Origin: Pseudogemmatithrix spongiicola
GTDB lineage: Bacteria; Gemmatimonadota; Gemmatimonadetes; Gemmatimonadales; Gemmatimonadaceae
Length of the DNA stretch: 64,000 nt
Direction: 5' to 3'
NCBI RefSeq assembly: GCF_030623445.1
Contig: NZ_CP130613.1
Coordinates: 1,984,001-2,048,000, forward strand
The notes below the pieces were generated by a model that made no database searches, was not told the DNA's origin, and saw only the letters and a list, made by a program, of their open reading frames with translations. Within the stretch, counting starts at the first letter, position 1, and every line of letters begins with the position of its first letter. The position numbers and the translations under genes are program-made. Positions 55,609 to 64,000 of the stretch are shown one piece after another.

Positions 55609-56888
55609 CAGCGGTAGATCAAGTACTGCCGCGTGGCCTGCTGCCACGCCACCACGCTCGGCAACTGTGCATCGATCAGTTCGTCAGGATCGCCGCGGCC
55701 GAGCAGGCCCTCGCGTACCGACGGCATGCCGAAGCGCTCGTCCCACCCGCGCGCGTTCACCTCGAGCGAGTCCGGGTGCACCTTGGCGATCGCCCAGAGC
55801 ACGGCGGCGCCGACGCGCGCCATCTGCGCCCGGTCGCGGTCCACGAGCACGATGCGCACACCGGGAATCGCGCGGTTGCCGTACTTCGCGTCGGTGGGAT
55901 TCCGCGGCGTGAAGCGTTCGGCTTCGAAGCGCACGCCGCTCAACCCGCGCGTATTCAGCGAGTCCACCACCTGCTGCGCATCGAGCCACGGGGCGCCGAC
56001 GCGCTGGAATGGCAGGTCGGTGCCCCGCCCGACGGACAGATTGCTGCGTTCGAAGGCGACGAGCGCGGGATACAACGTGGCGCTGGTCAACGTGACCATG
56101 GCCGGCGACGGGACGATCCACGGCAGCTTGGTGTCGTCCCAGTACATGCTCCGGCGCCAGCCGCGCATCGGGACCACGTGCAGCGTGACGGGCATGGCCA
56201 ACTCCGCGGCGAACCAGCGGGCGAGCTCGCCCATCGTCATACCATGCCGTAGCGGCGCCGGGTATAATGCGTAGGCACGGCCGCGCCGCTCCGGCGTCGG
56301 GTCTTCGGGATTCGCCAGCGCAGCATCGAGCAGCGGCCCCTCGACGCGACCGGAAATCGGATTGGGGCGGTCGAGTACAACGAAGGGAATGCCCGCGCGC
56401 GCCGCGGCGCGCATCGCGTACACCATCACGCCCACATACGTCCACGTGCGCGTCCCGATGTCCTGCAGGTCGAAGACCACCGCGTCGAGGTCGCGCAGCA
56501 GCGAGTCCGGCGGCGGGATCGTTTCGCGCGTGTACAGCGAGTGCACGGTGAGGCCGGTCGCGCGGTCGATCTCATCGGGTAGGTCGGGCCGGTCGGCGAC
56601 CCCGCGAATGCCGTGCTCCGGCGAGAACAGCCGCACCACGGTGATGTTGGCCGCGCGCGCTCGCGGATCGCGGTGCAGCAAATCCACCACACTGCGCCCC
56701 TCGGCGTCCACCCCCGTCTGGTTCGTGATGACCGCGATGCGCTTGCCCGCCAGCAACGCCAGCGAATCCTCCATGAGCACGGTCAGCCCCGGCGCGACCG
56801 CTACGTCACGGCGCGCCGGACGAGGCTCCTGCGCCCGCGGGCGCGGCGCGCAGGCCAACAGCCCGACACAGAGCCAGAGTCCCTTCAT
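55608..56888 (-). CDS. namZ: NamZ-family exo-beta-N-acetylmuramidase (DUF1343)
   Basis: The 426-residue exported protein has a signal peptide (MKGLWLCVGLLACAP) and DUF1343 hallmarks: ITNQTGVD, SPEHGIRG, FDLQDIGTRTWTYVG, LDRPNPISG and MYWDDTKLPWI. NamZ removes MurNAc from the non-reducing end of cell-wall glycan fragments. Its ATG lies 21 nt from the divergent GH3/beta-lactamase fusion gene, so the two promoters must lie inside each other's coding region. Confidence 0.88.
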   Translation of the reverse strand: MKGLWLCVGLLACAPRPRAQEPRPARRDVAVAPGLTVLMEDSLALLAGKRIAVITNQTGVDAEGRSVVDLLHRDPRARAANITVVRLFSPEHGIRGVADRPDLPDEIDRATGLTVHSLYTRETIPPPDSLLRDLDAVVFDLQDIGTRTWTYVGVMVYAMRAAARAGIPFVVLDRPNPISGRVEGPLLDAALANPEDPTPERRGRAYALYPAPLRHGMTMGELARWFAAELAMPVTLHVVPMRGWRRSMYWDDTKLPWIVPSPAMVTLTSATLYPALVAFERSNLSVGRGTDLPFQRVGAPWLDAQQVVDSLNTRGLSGVRFEAERFTPRNPTDAKYGNRAIPGVRIVLVDRDRAQMARVGAAVLWAIAKVHPDSLEVNARGWDERFGMPSVREGLLGRGDPDELIDAQLPSVVAWQQATRQYLIYR

Positions 56889-56909
56889 GCCCACGCCATT
56901 CCACGCCTG

Positions 56910-59855
56910 ATGCGACACCCGCGCCTCCGTGCGGCCCTGCTGGGCCTCGTCCTGGTCTCCTGCGCGCCGGTCAGCGCGCCTGCACCCGCGCCCACCGTCG
57001 TCGACCGCGTCACCGTCCCCGACGTCGAGCCCGTCGAGGTGCCATGGTCCGTGCAAACGCTCCCGCCGTCCCTGCATGACCCGCTGCCCGAGGCGGCGCA
57101 GCAGTGGATCGACACCACCATCGCCGGCCTCACGCTCCGCGAACGCGTCGCACAGATGGTGATGATCTGGGTCCTCGGGGATTATACCAGCACGAGCGAT
57201 TCCTCGTTCATCCTTGCCGTCGAGCGCATCCGTCGCGACAAGGTCGGGGGCGTGGTGATGTCGCTCGGCTCGCCGATCGAAGTGGCGGAGAAGGTGAACG
57301 CGCTGCAGCGTCGCGCCGAAATCCCGTTGCTGGTGTCGTCGGATGTGGAACCGGGACTCGGGCGCCTGGAAGGCGGCGTATTCTCACCGGGCACCCTCGC
57401 TGCCGGCAGCGCGACGGTGCTGCCGAGCAACATGGCCATCGGTGCCACACGCCGCATCGAGCACGCCCGCGAGGCCGGCCGCATCACCGGCGAAGAGTCG
57501 CGGGCCGTGGGCATCCACCTCGCCTTCGCCCCGACGGTAGACGTCAACAACAACCCGGCGAACCCGGTCATCAACGTCCGCTCGTTCGGGGAGGACCCGC
57601 TGCTCGTCTCGGCCATGGGCACGGCGTTCGTCGAAGGCATGCAAGAGTCGGGCGTGGCGGCAACTGTGAAGCACTTTCCGGGGCACGGCGACACGGACAC
57701 CGACTCGCACAACGCGCTGCCGGTCGTCACCGCCTCGCCCGAGCGGCTCTACGCACTCGAACTCGTGCCCTTCCGTGCGGCCATCGACGCCGGCGTCGCC
57801 GCCGTGATGAGCGCGCACATCGCGCTGCCGGCCGTCACGAATGACCGCACGCCGGCGACGCTCGCGCCCGAGATCATGACGGGACTGCTGCGCGATTCAC
57901 TCGGCTTCCGTGGCCTCGTCGTCACGGATGCCATGGACATGCGCGGCGTCGGCCAAGGCTACGACAACGCCACGAGCGCCGTCCGCGCCGTGCAAGCGGG
58001 CACCGATATCCTGCTGATGCCGCCCGACGTGCCGCTCGCCATCGACGCGGTCGTGGCGGCCGTCGAAGCCGGCACCATCACGCGGGAGCGGATTGACGCC
58101 AGCGTACGCCGCATCCTCGAGCTCAAGCTGCGCACCGGCGCCATCCAGCGCCCGCTCGTCTCGCTGGACTCGCTGCGCGAAGTCGTCGGGCGGCGCGAGC
58201 ACCGCGAGAAGGCCCTCGAGATCGCGGCCGACGCCATCACGCTGCTGCGCGACACGCTCGCCGAGCTGCCCCTCGCCGCGAATCGCCCCGCGCTGGTGCT
58301 GACGTACGCGGGTGAGAACGACGTCCTCGCGGGTCGGCCGTTCGTCGCGGAGTTGCGGGCCGCGATTCCGGTGACGCGCAGCGTCCGCATCACGCCGGCG
58401 ACGCCGCGCGCGCGGCTCGACTCGCTCCTCACTGCCAATGGGGCCGGCGAGCAACTGGTGGTCGCGACCTTTGTCCGGACCATCGAAGGCGAGGGTCGCT
58501 TCGCCATCGCCGAGCCGGTGGCGAAGTGGATCGACTCCGTCGCCGCGCAGCGCGCTGTCCACGTGGTGGCGTTCTCGAGTCCGTATGTGCTGCGCGAGAT
58601 TCCGCGCGTGAGCGGTTTCGTCGCCGCCTACGGACGCGGCGAGGCGATGGAGCGCGCGGCGGCGCGCGCCATCACCGGACGCAGCCCCATGCGCGGCGTA
58701 CCGCCGACGTCCCTGCCCGGCTTCTTTGCCGCCGGTGTGCCGTATCGCCGTCCCTTGCCCGCGTGGGCCGCGGCCGTCACAGACTCGGTGCGCCGTGTGC
58801 TCGAGCAGGGCTTCCGCGATTCCGTGTTCCCCGGCGCCATCGCCGTCATCGGGACGCGCACGCAGCTCGTGAGTGAGGTGACGGTCGGCCGCATCGACTG
58901 GCCGGACAGCGCCGCCGCTCCCGACGCGCACACCATCTGGGACATCGCCTCGCTCACGAAGGTCGTCGGCATGACGACGGCGATGATGCAGCAAGTCGAA
59001 CGCCGCGCCATCGAGCTCGACGCGCCGGTGCAGCGCTACCTCCCCGAGTTCACCGGCCCCGGGAAAGCCGCGGTCACCGTCCGTCACCTGCTCACGCACA
59101 CGAGCGGACTGCCCGCCCATCGCACGCTCTGGACGGAGACGGAGACCGCCGAGGAGGCGCGCCGGCTGGTGCTGGCGACGCCGCTCGACACCCTGCCCGG
59201 CACGCGCTACGTGTACTCCGACCTCGGCGCGATGATCGCCGGCTGGATCCTCGAGCGCGTGACCGGCCAGTCGCTCGACCTCTACCTCCAGGCGCAGGTG
59301 TTCGGACCGCTGGGCATGGTGGACACGCGCTATCACCCGCGCGTCGAGGACGTGGCCCGCATCGCCCCCACCGAGGTCGACCCGTGGCGTGGCCGGCATC
59401 TGCGCGGCGAAGTGCATGACGAGAACGCGTTCCGCCTGGGCGGCGTCTCGGCGCACGCCGGACTCTTCAGCACCGCCGCAGACCTCTCGCGCTTCGCGCA
59501 GATGATGCTTAACGGCGGGACGCTCGGTGGTGCCCGCATCGTGCGGCCGCAGACCATCGCCGACTTCACGCGGGTCCAGGATCTCGCCATCTCGCACCGC
59601 GCGCTGGGCTGGGAAACGCCCAACGGCACGAACTCCGCCGGCCGGGTGCTGCGCTGCCCGGCGTTCGGGCATACCGGCTTCACCGGCACCTCGTTCTGGG
59701 TGGATCCGGCCCGCGATCTGTTCGTCATCATCCTCACGAATCGCGTGAACCCAAGCCGGGCGAACTCGCGCATCGGCCCCGTCCGGACGACCATCGCCGA
59801 CCTCGCCGCGACCCGGGCTGGGCGCGGCGGACCGGCCGCTCGGGGCTGTCCCTGA
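56910..59855 (+). CDS. NagZ-AmiE-like fusion lipoprotein (GH3 + serine beta-lactamase fold)
   Basis: The 981-residue protein has a lipobox LVSC signal and a GH3 N-acetylglucosaminidase domain (about 50-400). That domain has KHFPGHG followed by the Asp265/His267 dyad (DTDSH) that marks NagZ enzymes, and a nucleophile candidate Asp340 in VTDAMDM. After a linker domain comes a class C beta-lactamase-like domain with Ser681-Leu-Thr-Lys684 and Tyr769-Ser-Asp. In Bacillus subtilis the equivalents are the separate proteins NagZ (YbbD) and AmiE (YbbE). It probably removes GlcNAc and the stem peptide from wall fragments at the membrane. Confidence 0.87.
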   Translation: MRHPRLRAALLGLVLVSCAPVSAPAPAPTVVDRVTVPDVEPVEVPWSVQTLPPSLHDPLPEAAQQWIDTTIAGLTLRERVAQMVMIWVLGDYTSTSDSSFILAVERIRRDKVGGVVMSLGSPIEVAEKVNALQRRAEIPLLVSSDVEPGLGRLEGGVFSPGTLAAGSATVLPSNMAIGATRRIEHAREAGRITGEESRAVGIHLAFAPTVDVNNNPANPVINVRSFGEDPLLVSAMGTAFVEGMQESGVAATVKHFPGHGDTDTDSHNALPVVTASPERLYALELVPFRAAIDAGVAAVMSAHIALPAVTNDRTPATLAPEIMTGLLRDSLGFRGLVVTDAMDMRGVGQGYDNATSAVRAVQAGTDILLMPPDVPLAIDAVVAAVEAGTITRERIDASVRRILELKLRTGAIQRPLVSLDSLREVVGRREHREKALEIAADAITLLRDTLAELPLAANRPALVLTYAGENDVLAGRPFVAELRAAIPVTRSVRITPATPRARLDSLLTANGAGEQLVVATFVRTIEGEGRFAIAEPVAKWIDSVAAQRAVHVVAFSSPYVLREIPRVSGFVAAYGRGEAMERAAARAITGRSPMRGVPPTSLPGFFAAGVPYRRPLPAWAAAVTDSVRRVLEQGFRDSVFPGAIAVIGTRTQLVSEVTVGRIDWPDSAAAPDAHTIWDIASLTKVVGMTTAMMQQVERRAIELDAPVQRYLPEFTGPGKAAVTVRHLLTHTSGLPAHRTLWTETETAEEARRLVLATPLDTLPGTRYVYSDLGAMIAGWILERVTGQSLDLYLQAQVFGPLGMVDTRYHPRVEDVARIAPTEVDPWRGRHLRGEVHDENAFRLGGVSAHAGLFSTAADLSRFAQMMLNGGTLGGARIVRPQTIADFTRVQDLAISHRALGWETPNGTNSAGRVLRCPAFGHTGFTGTSFWVDPARDLFVIILTNRVNPSRANSRIGPVRTTIADLAATRAGRGGPAARGCP

Positions 59856-59856
59856 C

Positions 59857-59884
59857 TTGTCAGCGGAACCCCGAACCCTATATT
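59857..59884 (+). promoter_or_regulatory. Sigma70-type promoter for the A-type Fe-S carrier gene
   Basis: TTGTCA (59857-59862) and TATATT (59879-59884) are 16 nt apart, just after the fusion gene stop. The predicted start is near 59891, about 55 nt before the ATG at 59946. Confidence 0.7.
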
Positions 59885-59945
59885 CAGGATTAGTTGGTCG
59901 CTGCGGCGGATGCCGCGGGACATCGGAACCCTAGGAGGGATCCCC

Positions 59946-60302
59946 ATGAGCACGATGAATGCCCCGGAAGTCCTGGTCACCATCACCCCGGCCGCTGGCG
60001 CCGAGGTGCAGAAGTTCATGCAGGCCGAGAACGTGACGCCGGAAGTCGGCGGCCTGCGCGTGGCCGTGCAGCCTGGCGGGTGCTCGGGCTTCAAGTACAG
60101 CCTGCTGATCGAAGACAAGCCGGCCGATGACGACACGGTGCTGCCGCAGGGCGGCTTCAACCTGTTCGTCGATCCGTTCTCGATGCAGTACCTGGGCGGC
60201 GTGACGATCGATTACGTGACCTCGATGCAGGGCTCGGGCTTCACGTTCAAGAACCCGAACGCGACTGGCGGCTGCGGCTGCGGCTCCAGCTTCTCCGCGT
60301 AA
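59946..60302 (+). CDS. A-type iron-sulfur carrier (IscA/ErpA family)
   Basis: The 118-residue protein has the family motifs GGCSGFKY and C-terminal GGCGCGSSF, giving the three conserved Cys. A-type carriers move Fe-S clusters to target enzymes. AGGAGG lies seven nt before the ATG at 59946. It has its own promoter and a terminator at 60326, so it is a single-gene unit. Whether it is IscA, ErpA or SufA is not decidable. Confidence 0.93.
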   Translation: MSTMNAPEVLVTITPAAGAEVQKFMQAENVTPEVGGLRVAVQPGGCSGFKYSLLIEDKPADDDTVLPQGGFNLFVDPFSMQYLGGVTIDYVTSMQGSGFTFKNPNATGGCGCGSSFSA

Positions 60303-60325
60303 GCCTCGCACCCTGAGGCCTCGAC

Positions 60326-60365
60326 GGGCGCCCCCCAACCGGGGGCGCCCGTTTGCGTTTTTGCG
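60326..60365 (+). terminator. Intrinsic terminator after the A-type carrier gene
   Basis: CGGGCGCCCCC pairs perfectly with GGGGGCGCCCG around loop CAACC, followed by TTTGCGTTTTT. It ends 12 nt before the symporter ATG. Confidence 0.9.
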
Positions 60366-60377
60366 CATCTTTCCGCG

Positions 60378-61907
60378 ATGCCGACGTCCGTACCCTCCAC
60401 TGCCGCCGCGTTCACCGCGCTCGACTGGCTCGTGCTCGTGCTGTACCTCGTCGCCACCAGCGCCATCGGCGTCTGGCTCGGCCGCGGGCAGAAGGACGCC
60501 AAGGATTATTTCGTGGCCGGCGGCGAGATCCCGTGGTGGGCGGTGCTGTTCTCCATCGTGGCGACCGAGACCAGCGCCCTCACCTTCATCTCGATCCCCG
60601 GGCTCGCCTATCTCGGCGACTTCACCTTCCTGCAGGTCGCGACCGGCTACCTGCTCGGCCGCATCGTCGTCGCGTACACGCTGCTGCCGCGCTACTTCGA
60701 GGGGAACCTCGTCACGGCATACGCGCTGCTCGAGCGACGCTTCGGCCTTGCGACGCGTCGGCTGGCCAGCGTGACGTTCATGGTGACCCGCGCGTTCGGC
60801 GATTCGGTCAGGCTCTTCGCGACCTCGATTCCCGTCGCGCTGATCCTCGGCGGCGTGCTGCCGCCCGAGTGGACGGCGCCGGGCGCGATTCTCGTCCTGA
60901 GTGTGTTCACGCTGTACTACACGTATCACGGCGGCATTCGCGCCGTGGTGTGGACCGACGTGATCCAGACGGGCGTGTACTTGCTCGGCGGCGTCGGCGC
61001 GCTGTACCTGATCGGCCGCGGCGTGGACGGCGGCTGGGCGCGCATCGTTGCCGATGCGGACGCGGCGGGCAAGCTGCGCCTGTTCGATCTCTCGCTCGGG
61101 CTCGACAAGCCGCACACGCTGGCGGCGGGCCTGCTCGGCGGGGCTTTCTTGGCGATGGCCTCGCATGGCGCGGACCAGATCATCGTGCAGCGGTTGCTCA
61201 CGGCGAATTCGTTGCGCGACGCGCGCCGCGCGCTGATTGGCAGCGGCGTCGCGGTCATCCTGCAGTTCGCGATGTTCCTCACGATCGGGCTCGGGCTCTG
61301 GGCGCTTTACGAGGCACGCACGTTCAGTGCGCCGGACCGCATCTTCCCGACCTTCATCATCGAGGGCATGCCGCCCGGGATGACGGGCGTCGTGATTGCG
61401 GCAATCCTCGCAGCGGCGATGAGCACCGTGTCGGGCTCGCTGAATGCACTGGCCGCCGCGACCTTGCACGACATCTGGACTCCGCTCAAGGGCGTCCCCG
61501 ATGACCGCACGGCCCTCCGCCTGTCGCGCCGCTTCACGCTGCTCTGGGGCGCCATCCTCGTCGGCGGCGCCCTGCTCTACCGCGCCGAAGGCACGCCGGT
61601 GGTCGTCATTGCGCTGTCGATCGCCTCGTTCACCTACGGTGGCCTGCTCGGGGGATTCTTCCTCGCCCTGCTCTGGCCGCGCGCCATCCAGCGGGATGCC
61701 ATCACAGGGATGGGTGTAGGTATCTTTGTCATGAGCATCGTCGTGTTTGCGGGCCGATTGAGCGCCGCGTTCCCGGCGCTCGCCGGTCCGCTGGCTCCCG
61801 TCACGGGCATCGCCTGGCCGTGGTTCGTGCTGATCGGCACGGCCGTCACGCTCGGCACCGGAATCCTCTCGTCGTTCACGCACGCGGCCGCGCCGCGCGC
61901 GTCCTGA
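60378..61907 (+). CDS. Sodium:solute symporter (SSS family)
   Basis: The 509-residue protein has about 13 transmembrane helices. Its N-terminal motif (DYFVAGGEIPWWAVLFS, ATETSALTFISIPG) is that of SSS sugar and organic-acid symporters, and TYHGGIRAVVWTDVIQ is the family's central signature. Directly before a BadF-type sugar kinase and near NamZ and NagZ-AmiE, it may import MurNAc or GlcNAc; a MurNAc transporter of this general type has been described in Tannerella (MurT). The substrate is inferred from neighbours only. Confidence 0.88.
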   Translation: MPTSVPSTAAAFTALDWLVLVLYLVATSAIGVWLGRGQKDAKDYFVAGGEIPWWAVLFSIVATETSALTFISIPGLAYLGDFTFLQVATGYLLGRIVVAYTLLPRYFEGNLVTAYALLERRFGLATRRLASVTFMVTRAFGDSVRLFATSIPVALILGGVLPPEWTAPGAILVLSVFTLYYTYHGGIRAVVWTDVIQTGVYLLGGVGALYLIGRGVDGGWARIVADADAAGKLRLFDLSLGLDKPHTLAAGLLGGAFLAMASHGADQIIVQRLLTANSLRDARRALIGSGVAVILQFAMFLTIGLGLWALYEARTFSAPDRIFPTFIIEGMPPGMTGVVIAAILAAAMSTVSGSLNALAAATLHDIWTPLKGVPDDRTALRLSRRFTLLWGAILVGGALLYRAEGTPVVVIALSIASFTYGGLLGGFFLALLWPRAIQRDAITGMGVGIFVMSIVVFAGRLSAAFPALAGPLAPVTGIAWPWFVLIGTAVTLGTGILSSFTHAAAPRAS

Positions 61908-61929
61908 CCCTCTTTCGCTCTCTCTCGCA

Positions 61930-62868
61930 ATGGCTCAGCAGATCGTCGTCGGCGTCGATGGTGGCGGCAGCAAGACTCATGTGATCGTCGCGACTCCGCG
62001 CGGCAAGGTCCTCGCCGAAGTCACCGGCGACTCCTCGGCGGTGGCGCCAGGCGAGGCGTTGTCGTCGGCCGAGGTGATCGGCGCGCTGGTGCGCGACGCG
62101 CTGGCGCAGGCCGAGATCACGGAGCGCCCGGCGGCCGTGGTCGCAGGCGTGGCGGGCACGGGCCGCGAGAAGGAGCAGAAGGCGCTGCTGCGCGCCCTCC
62201 GCAACGAGTCGCTGGCCGAGGACGTGAAGGTCGTCCCTGATGCGGAGATCGCGCTCACCGATGCCTTCGGCCGCGAAGGCGCGGGCATCCTGCTGATCGC
62301 CGGCACGGGTTCGGTGGCCTTCGGCCGCGGCCCGGCCGGCGCGTTTCGCCGTTGCGGCGGCTGGGGCCCGGTGGCGGGCGACGAAGGCAGCGGCGCGTGG
62401 ATCGGCCGTCGCGCGTTGAGCGTGGTGACGTCGAGCGCCGACGAGCGCGAGCCGGAGTCGCGGCTCACGGGCGCGCTGATGACCGCGCTCGAACTCGAGA
62501 CGATCGACGACATCATCCCCTGGGCGGCCAAGGCCACGCCGAAGGATCTCGCGGCGCTTGCCGTGCACGTGACGACCCTCGCGGCGGACCGCGACCTGCG
62601 CGCCAACTCGATCTGCACGCTGGCGGCCGAAGAACTCGTGCTCCACGTGCGGACGCTGGCGCGTCAGCTCTTTGTCGATGAGCGTGCGGCCGTGCCGGTG
62701 GCGCTGGCCGGCGGCATGCTGCAGCGCGGAAGCTTCCTGCGCCGGCTGGTGGAGCACCGGCTCAAGACCGCGGTGCCGGGCTGCGTGCTGCACGCGGAAG
62801 AAGTCGTGCCGGCGCGCGGCGCGGTGAAGATGGCGGCGGCGCTGCTCAAGGTGTCGGCGACAGCCTAG
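61930..62868 (+). CDS. BadF/BadG-type N-acetyl-sugar kinase (MurK/NagK-like)
   Basis: The 312-residue ASKHA kinase has GVDGGGSKTHVIVA (phosphate 1), GTGSVAFGRG, and GGWGPVAGDEGSGAWIG, typical of the BadF/BadG/BcrA family members that phosphorylate GlcNAc or MurNAc. It starts 22 nt after the symporter gene, so the pair is probably one transcript. A MurQ etherase is not in the window. The exact sugar is inferred. Confidence 0.85.
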   Translation: MAQQIVVGVDGGGSKTHVIVATPRGKVLAEVTGDSSAVAPGEALSSAEVIGALVRDALAQAEITERPAAVVAGVAGTGREKEQKALLRALRNESLAEDVKVVPDAEIALTDAFGREGAGILLIAGTGSVAFGRGPAGAFRRCGGWGPVAGDEGSGAWIGRRALSVVTSSADEREPESRLTGALMTALELETIDDIIPWAAKATPKDLAALAVHVTTLAADRDLRANSICTLAAEELVLHVRTLARQLFVDERAAVPVALAGGMLQRGSFLRRLVEHRLKTAVPGCVLHAEEVVPARGAVKMAAALLKVSATA

Positions 62869-62885
62869 CTACAGCGGCTGTCACC

Positions 62886-62936
62886 ACGAAGGCACGAAGG
62901 CACGAAGCAAGTCGCTTCGTGCCTTCGTGTCTTCGT
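62886..62936. repeat. Inverted repeat between convergent genes
   Basis: CACGAAGGCACGAAG (62893-62907) pairs perfectly with CTTCGTGCCTTCGTG (62915-62929) around a seven-nt loop. The stem extends about eight more bp with a mismatch. It is built from an ACGAAGGC unit and lies 17 nt and 20 nt from the two facing stop codons. Confidence 0.8.
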
Positions 62937-62956
62937 AGCCTCTTCGCGAACAGCCG

Positions 62957-64000
62957 TTACGCCGCCGTCGGGGCTTCCTTCGGCACCATCGACGCATCCC
63001 ACACGCCTTCGCTCTTCGCCACGAAGGTCGTCGACGAGATATCCGACGAGACATTCACCACCGTGCGCGTCATGTCGAGGATGCGGTCCACGCCGAGCAC
63101 GATGGCGATGCCCTCTCCGGGCACGCCCATCATCGTGAGGATGCCGACCAGCAGCGGGATTGAGCCGCCCGGCACGCCGGCCGCGCCCACCGCCGTGATC
63201 ACCGACATCACGATGACGATCGCCATCCCCCCCAGCGAGAGGTCCACGCCAAAGACCTGGCAGAGGAAGATCACCGTGATGCCTTCGAAAATGCTCGTGC
63301 CGTTCATGCACATCGTCGAGCCCAGCGGCAGCACGAAGCCGGCGATCTTCGGCGGCACCCCGAGGCCGTCCTCGGCGGCGCGCAGCGCGGTGGGCAAGGT
63401 GGCCGAGCTCGAGCTGGTCGAGAACGCCGTCACCATCGCGCCCTTGATGCGCGAGAAGTAGAGCAGCGGGTTGATCCCGATGACGAACTTCAGGATCAGC
63501 GAGAGGTTCACGAACAGGTGGAAGAGCAGCGCGCCCATCACGACGAGCACGTAGGCGCTCAACGGCTTGAGCAGCGCGAAGCCGAAACGGCTGGTCACGC
63601 CGAAGATGAGGCCCGCGACGCCGTAGGGCGCGATCTTCATCGCCATCCCGACGATTTTGATGACCACGTCCTCGAGTGCCTGGAGGAACTTGATCATCGG
63701 CTCGGCCCGCTCCGGCTTGATCTGCGTCAGCGCCGCGCCGAAGACCAGCGCGAAGAAGATGATGCCCAGCATGTCGGTGTCCACCGCCGACTTCACCGGA
63801 TTGCGCGTGACGATCTCGACGAAGGTATTGATGCCGAAGTTGCCCGTCGCCTGCGCCTCGATCTTGCCGGCGGCGTCCTCGGCGTAGGTCGCCATCAACT
63901 CGGTCTTCACCTCGGGCGACAGGCCTTCACCGGGGCGGAAGGTGTTGACCACGAACAGCCCGAAGCTGGCCGCGAGGAAGGTGGTCGCCAGGAAGTAGCC
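62957..64000 (-). CDS. Dicarboxylate/amino acid:cation symporter (DAACS), N-terminus cut by the window edge
   Basis: About 347 residues of a glutamate/dicarboxylate transporter are visible. The Ser-rich motif FSTSSSSATLPT, SRFGFALLKPLSAYVL, PLGSTMCMNGTSIFEG (the NMDGT position reads MNGT) and GVPGGSIPLLVGILTMMGVP are all typical. The frame stays open through 64000 without a start, so the beginning lies outside. It exchanges glutamate, aspartate or C4-dicarboxylates with Na+ or H+. Confidence 0.92.
   Translation of the reverse strand, partial: GYFLATTFLAASFGLFVVNTFRPGEGLSPEVKTELMATYAEDAAGKIEAQATGNFGINTFVEIVTRNPVKSAVDTDMLGIIFFALVFGAALTQIKPERAEPMIKFLQALEDVVIKIVGMAMKIAPYGVAGLIFGVTSRFGFALLKPLSAYVLVVMGALLFHLFVNLSLILKFVIGINPLLYFSRIKGAMVTAFSTSSSSATLPTALRAAEDGLGVPPKIAGFVLPLGSTMCMNGTSIFEGITVIFLCQVFGVDLSLGGMAIVIVMSVITAVGAAGVPGGSIPLLVGILTMMGVPGEGIAIVLGVDRILDMTRTVVNVSSDISSTTFVAKSEGVWDASMVPKEAPTAA

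Overview
The window is about 64 kb of high-GC DNA from a diderm bacterium. It carries a complete Tol-Pal gene set, a BamD-type lipoprotein, TatC, many signal peptides and lipoboxes, and a bifunctional SpoT-like protein. The gene content, the Ala/Arg/Pro-rich proteins and the frequent GTG starts suggest Gemmatimonadota; this is inference, as no marker gene could be compared. Apart from one tRNA, every gene from position 1 to 56888 lies on the minus strand. Positions 56910-62868 are on the plus strand, and a cut transporter gene on the minus strand ends the window. Genes are packed tightly, with many ATGA and GTGA stop/start overlaps.

In coordinate order: (1) 1-7834 holds a LysM protein, a GalE-like epimerase, tolQ-tolR-tolA-tolB-pal-cpoB, tatC and a cut exported protein. 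(2) 8062-14988 holds ssb, a GT2 glycosyltransferase, an epimerase, rimI-tsaB-tsaE (N-terminal acetylation and tRNA t6A synthesis), uvrB and a small membrane protein. (3) 15211-23149 holds the (p)ppGpp synthetase/hydrolase, radC, secA, nadD and bamD. (4) 23150-34758 is a nucleotide-sugar region: UDP-xylose synthase, UDP-glucose dehydrogenase, a full wbpA/E/B/D-type set for UDP-GlcNAc(3NAc)A, and gmd plus an rmd-like gene, with carB embedded by overlaps. (5) 34919-38279 is the end of the alpha ribosomal operon (rpmJ, rpsM, rpsK, rpsD, rpoA, rplQ) with rpmB attached. (6) 38583-42210 holds pyrF, pyrD, a cell-wall amidase and smpB, with tRNA-Leu(CAG) divergent from smpB. (7) 42438-47418 holds a hypothetical gene, an Rrf2 regulator, an aspartase/fumarase-family lyase, a lipoprotein, a metallo-hydrolase and trxB. 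(8) 47471-54460 is an apparent operon with 2-oxo acid dehydrogenase E1 alpha, E1 beta and E2 followed by small proteins, a PHP phosphoesterase, an SDR and an unrecognised Cys-rich Rossmann protein. (9) 54487-62868 holds a lipoprotein, a CDP-alcohol phosphatidyltransferase, and a probable peptidoglycan amino-sugar salvage set: a NamZ-family protein divergent from a NagZ-AmiE-like fusion lipoprotein, then an A-type Fe-S carrier, a sodium:solute symporter and a BadF/MurK-type sugar kinase.

The two most interesting signals are the salvage set with its GH3/beta-lactamase fusion, and two families of long palindromic intergenic repeats (full copies about 73 bp or 140-165 bp) that all begin within about 25 nt downstream of a stop codon. 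They sit behind ssb, secA, radC, pyrF, pyrD (half copy), rpsD and a small membrane-protein gene.
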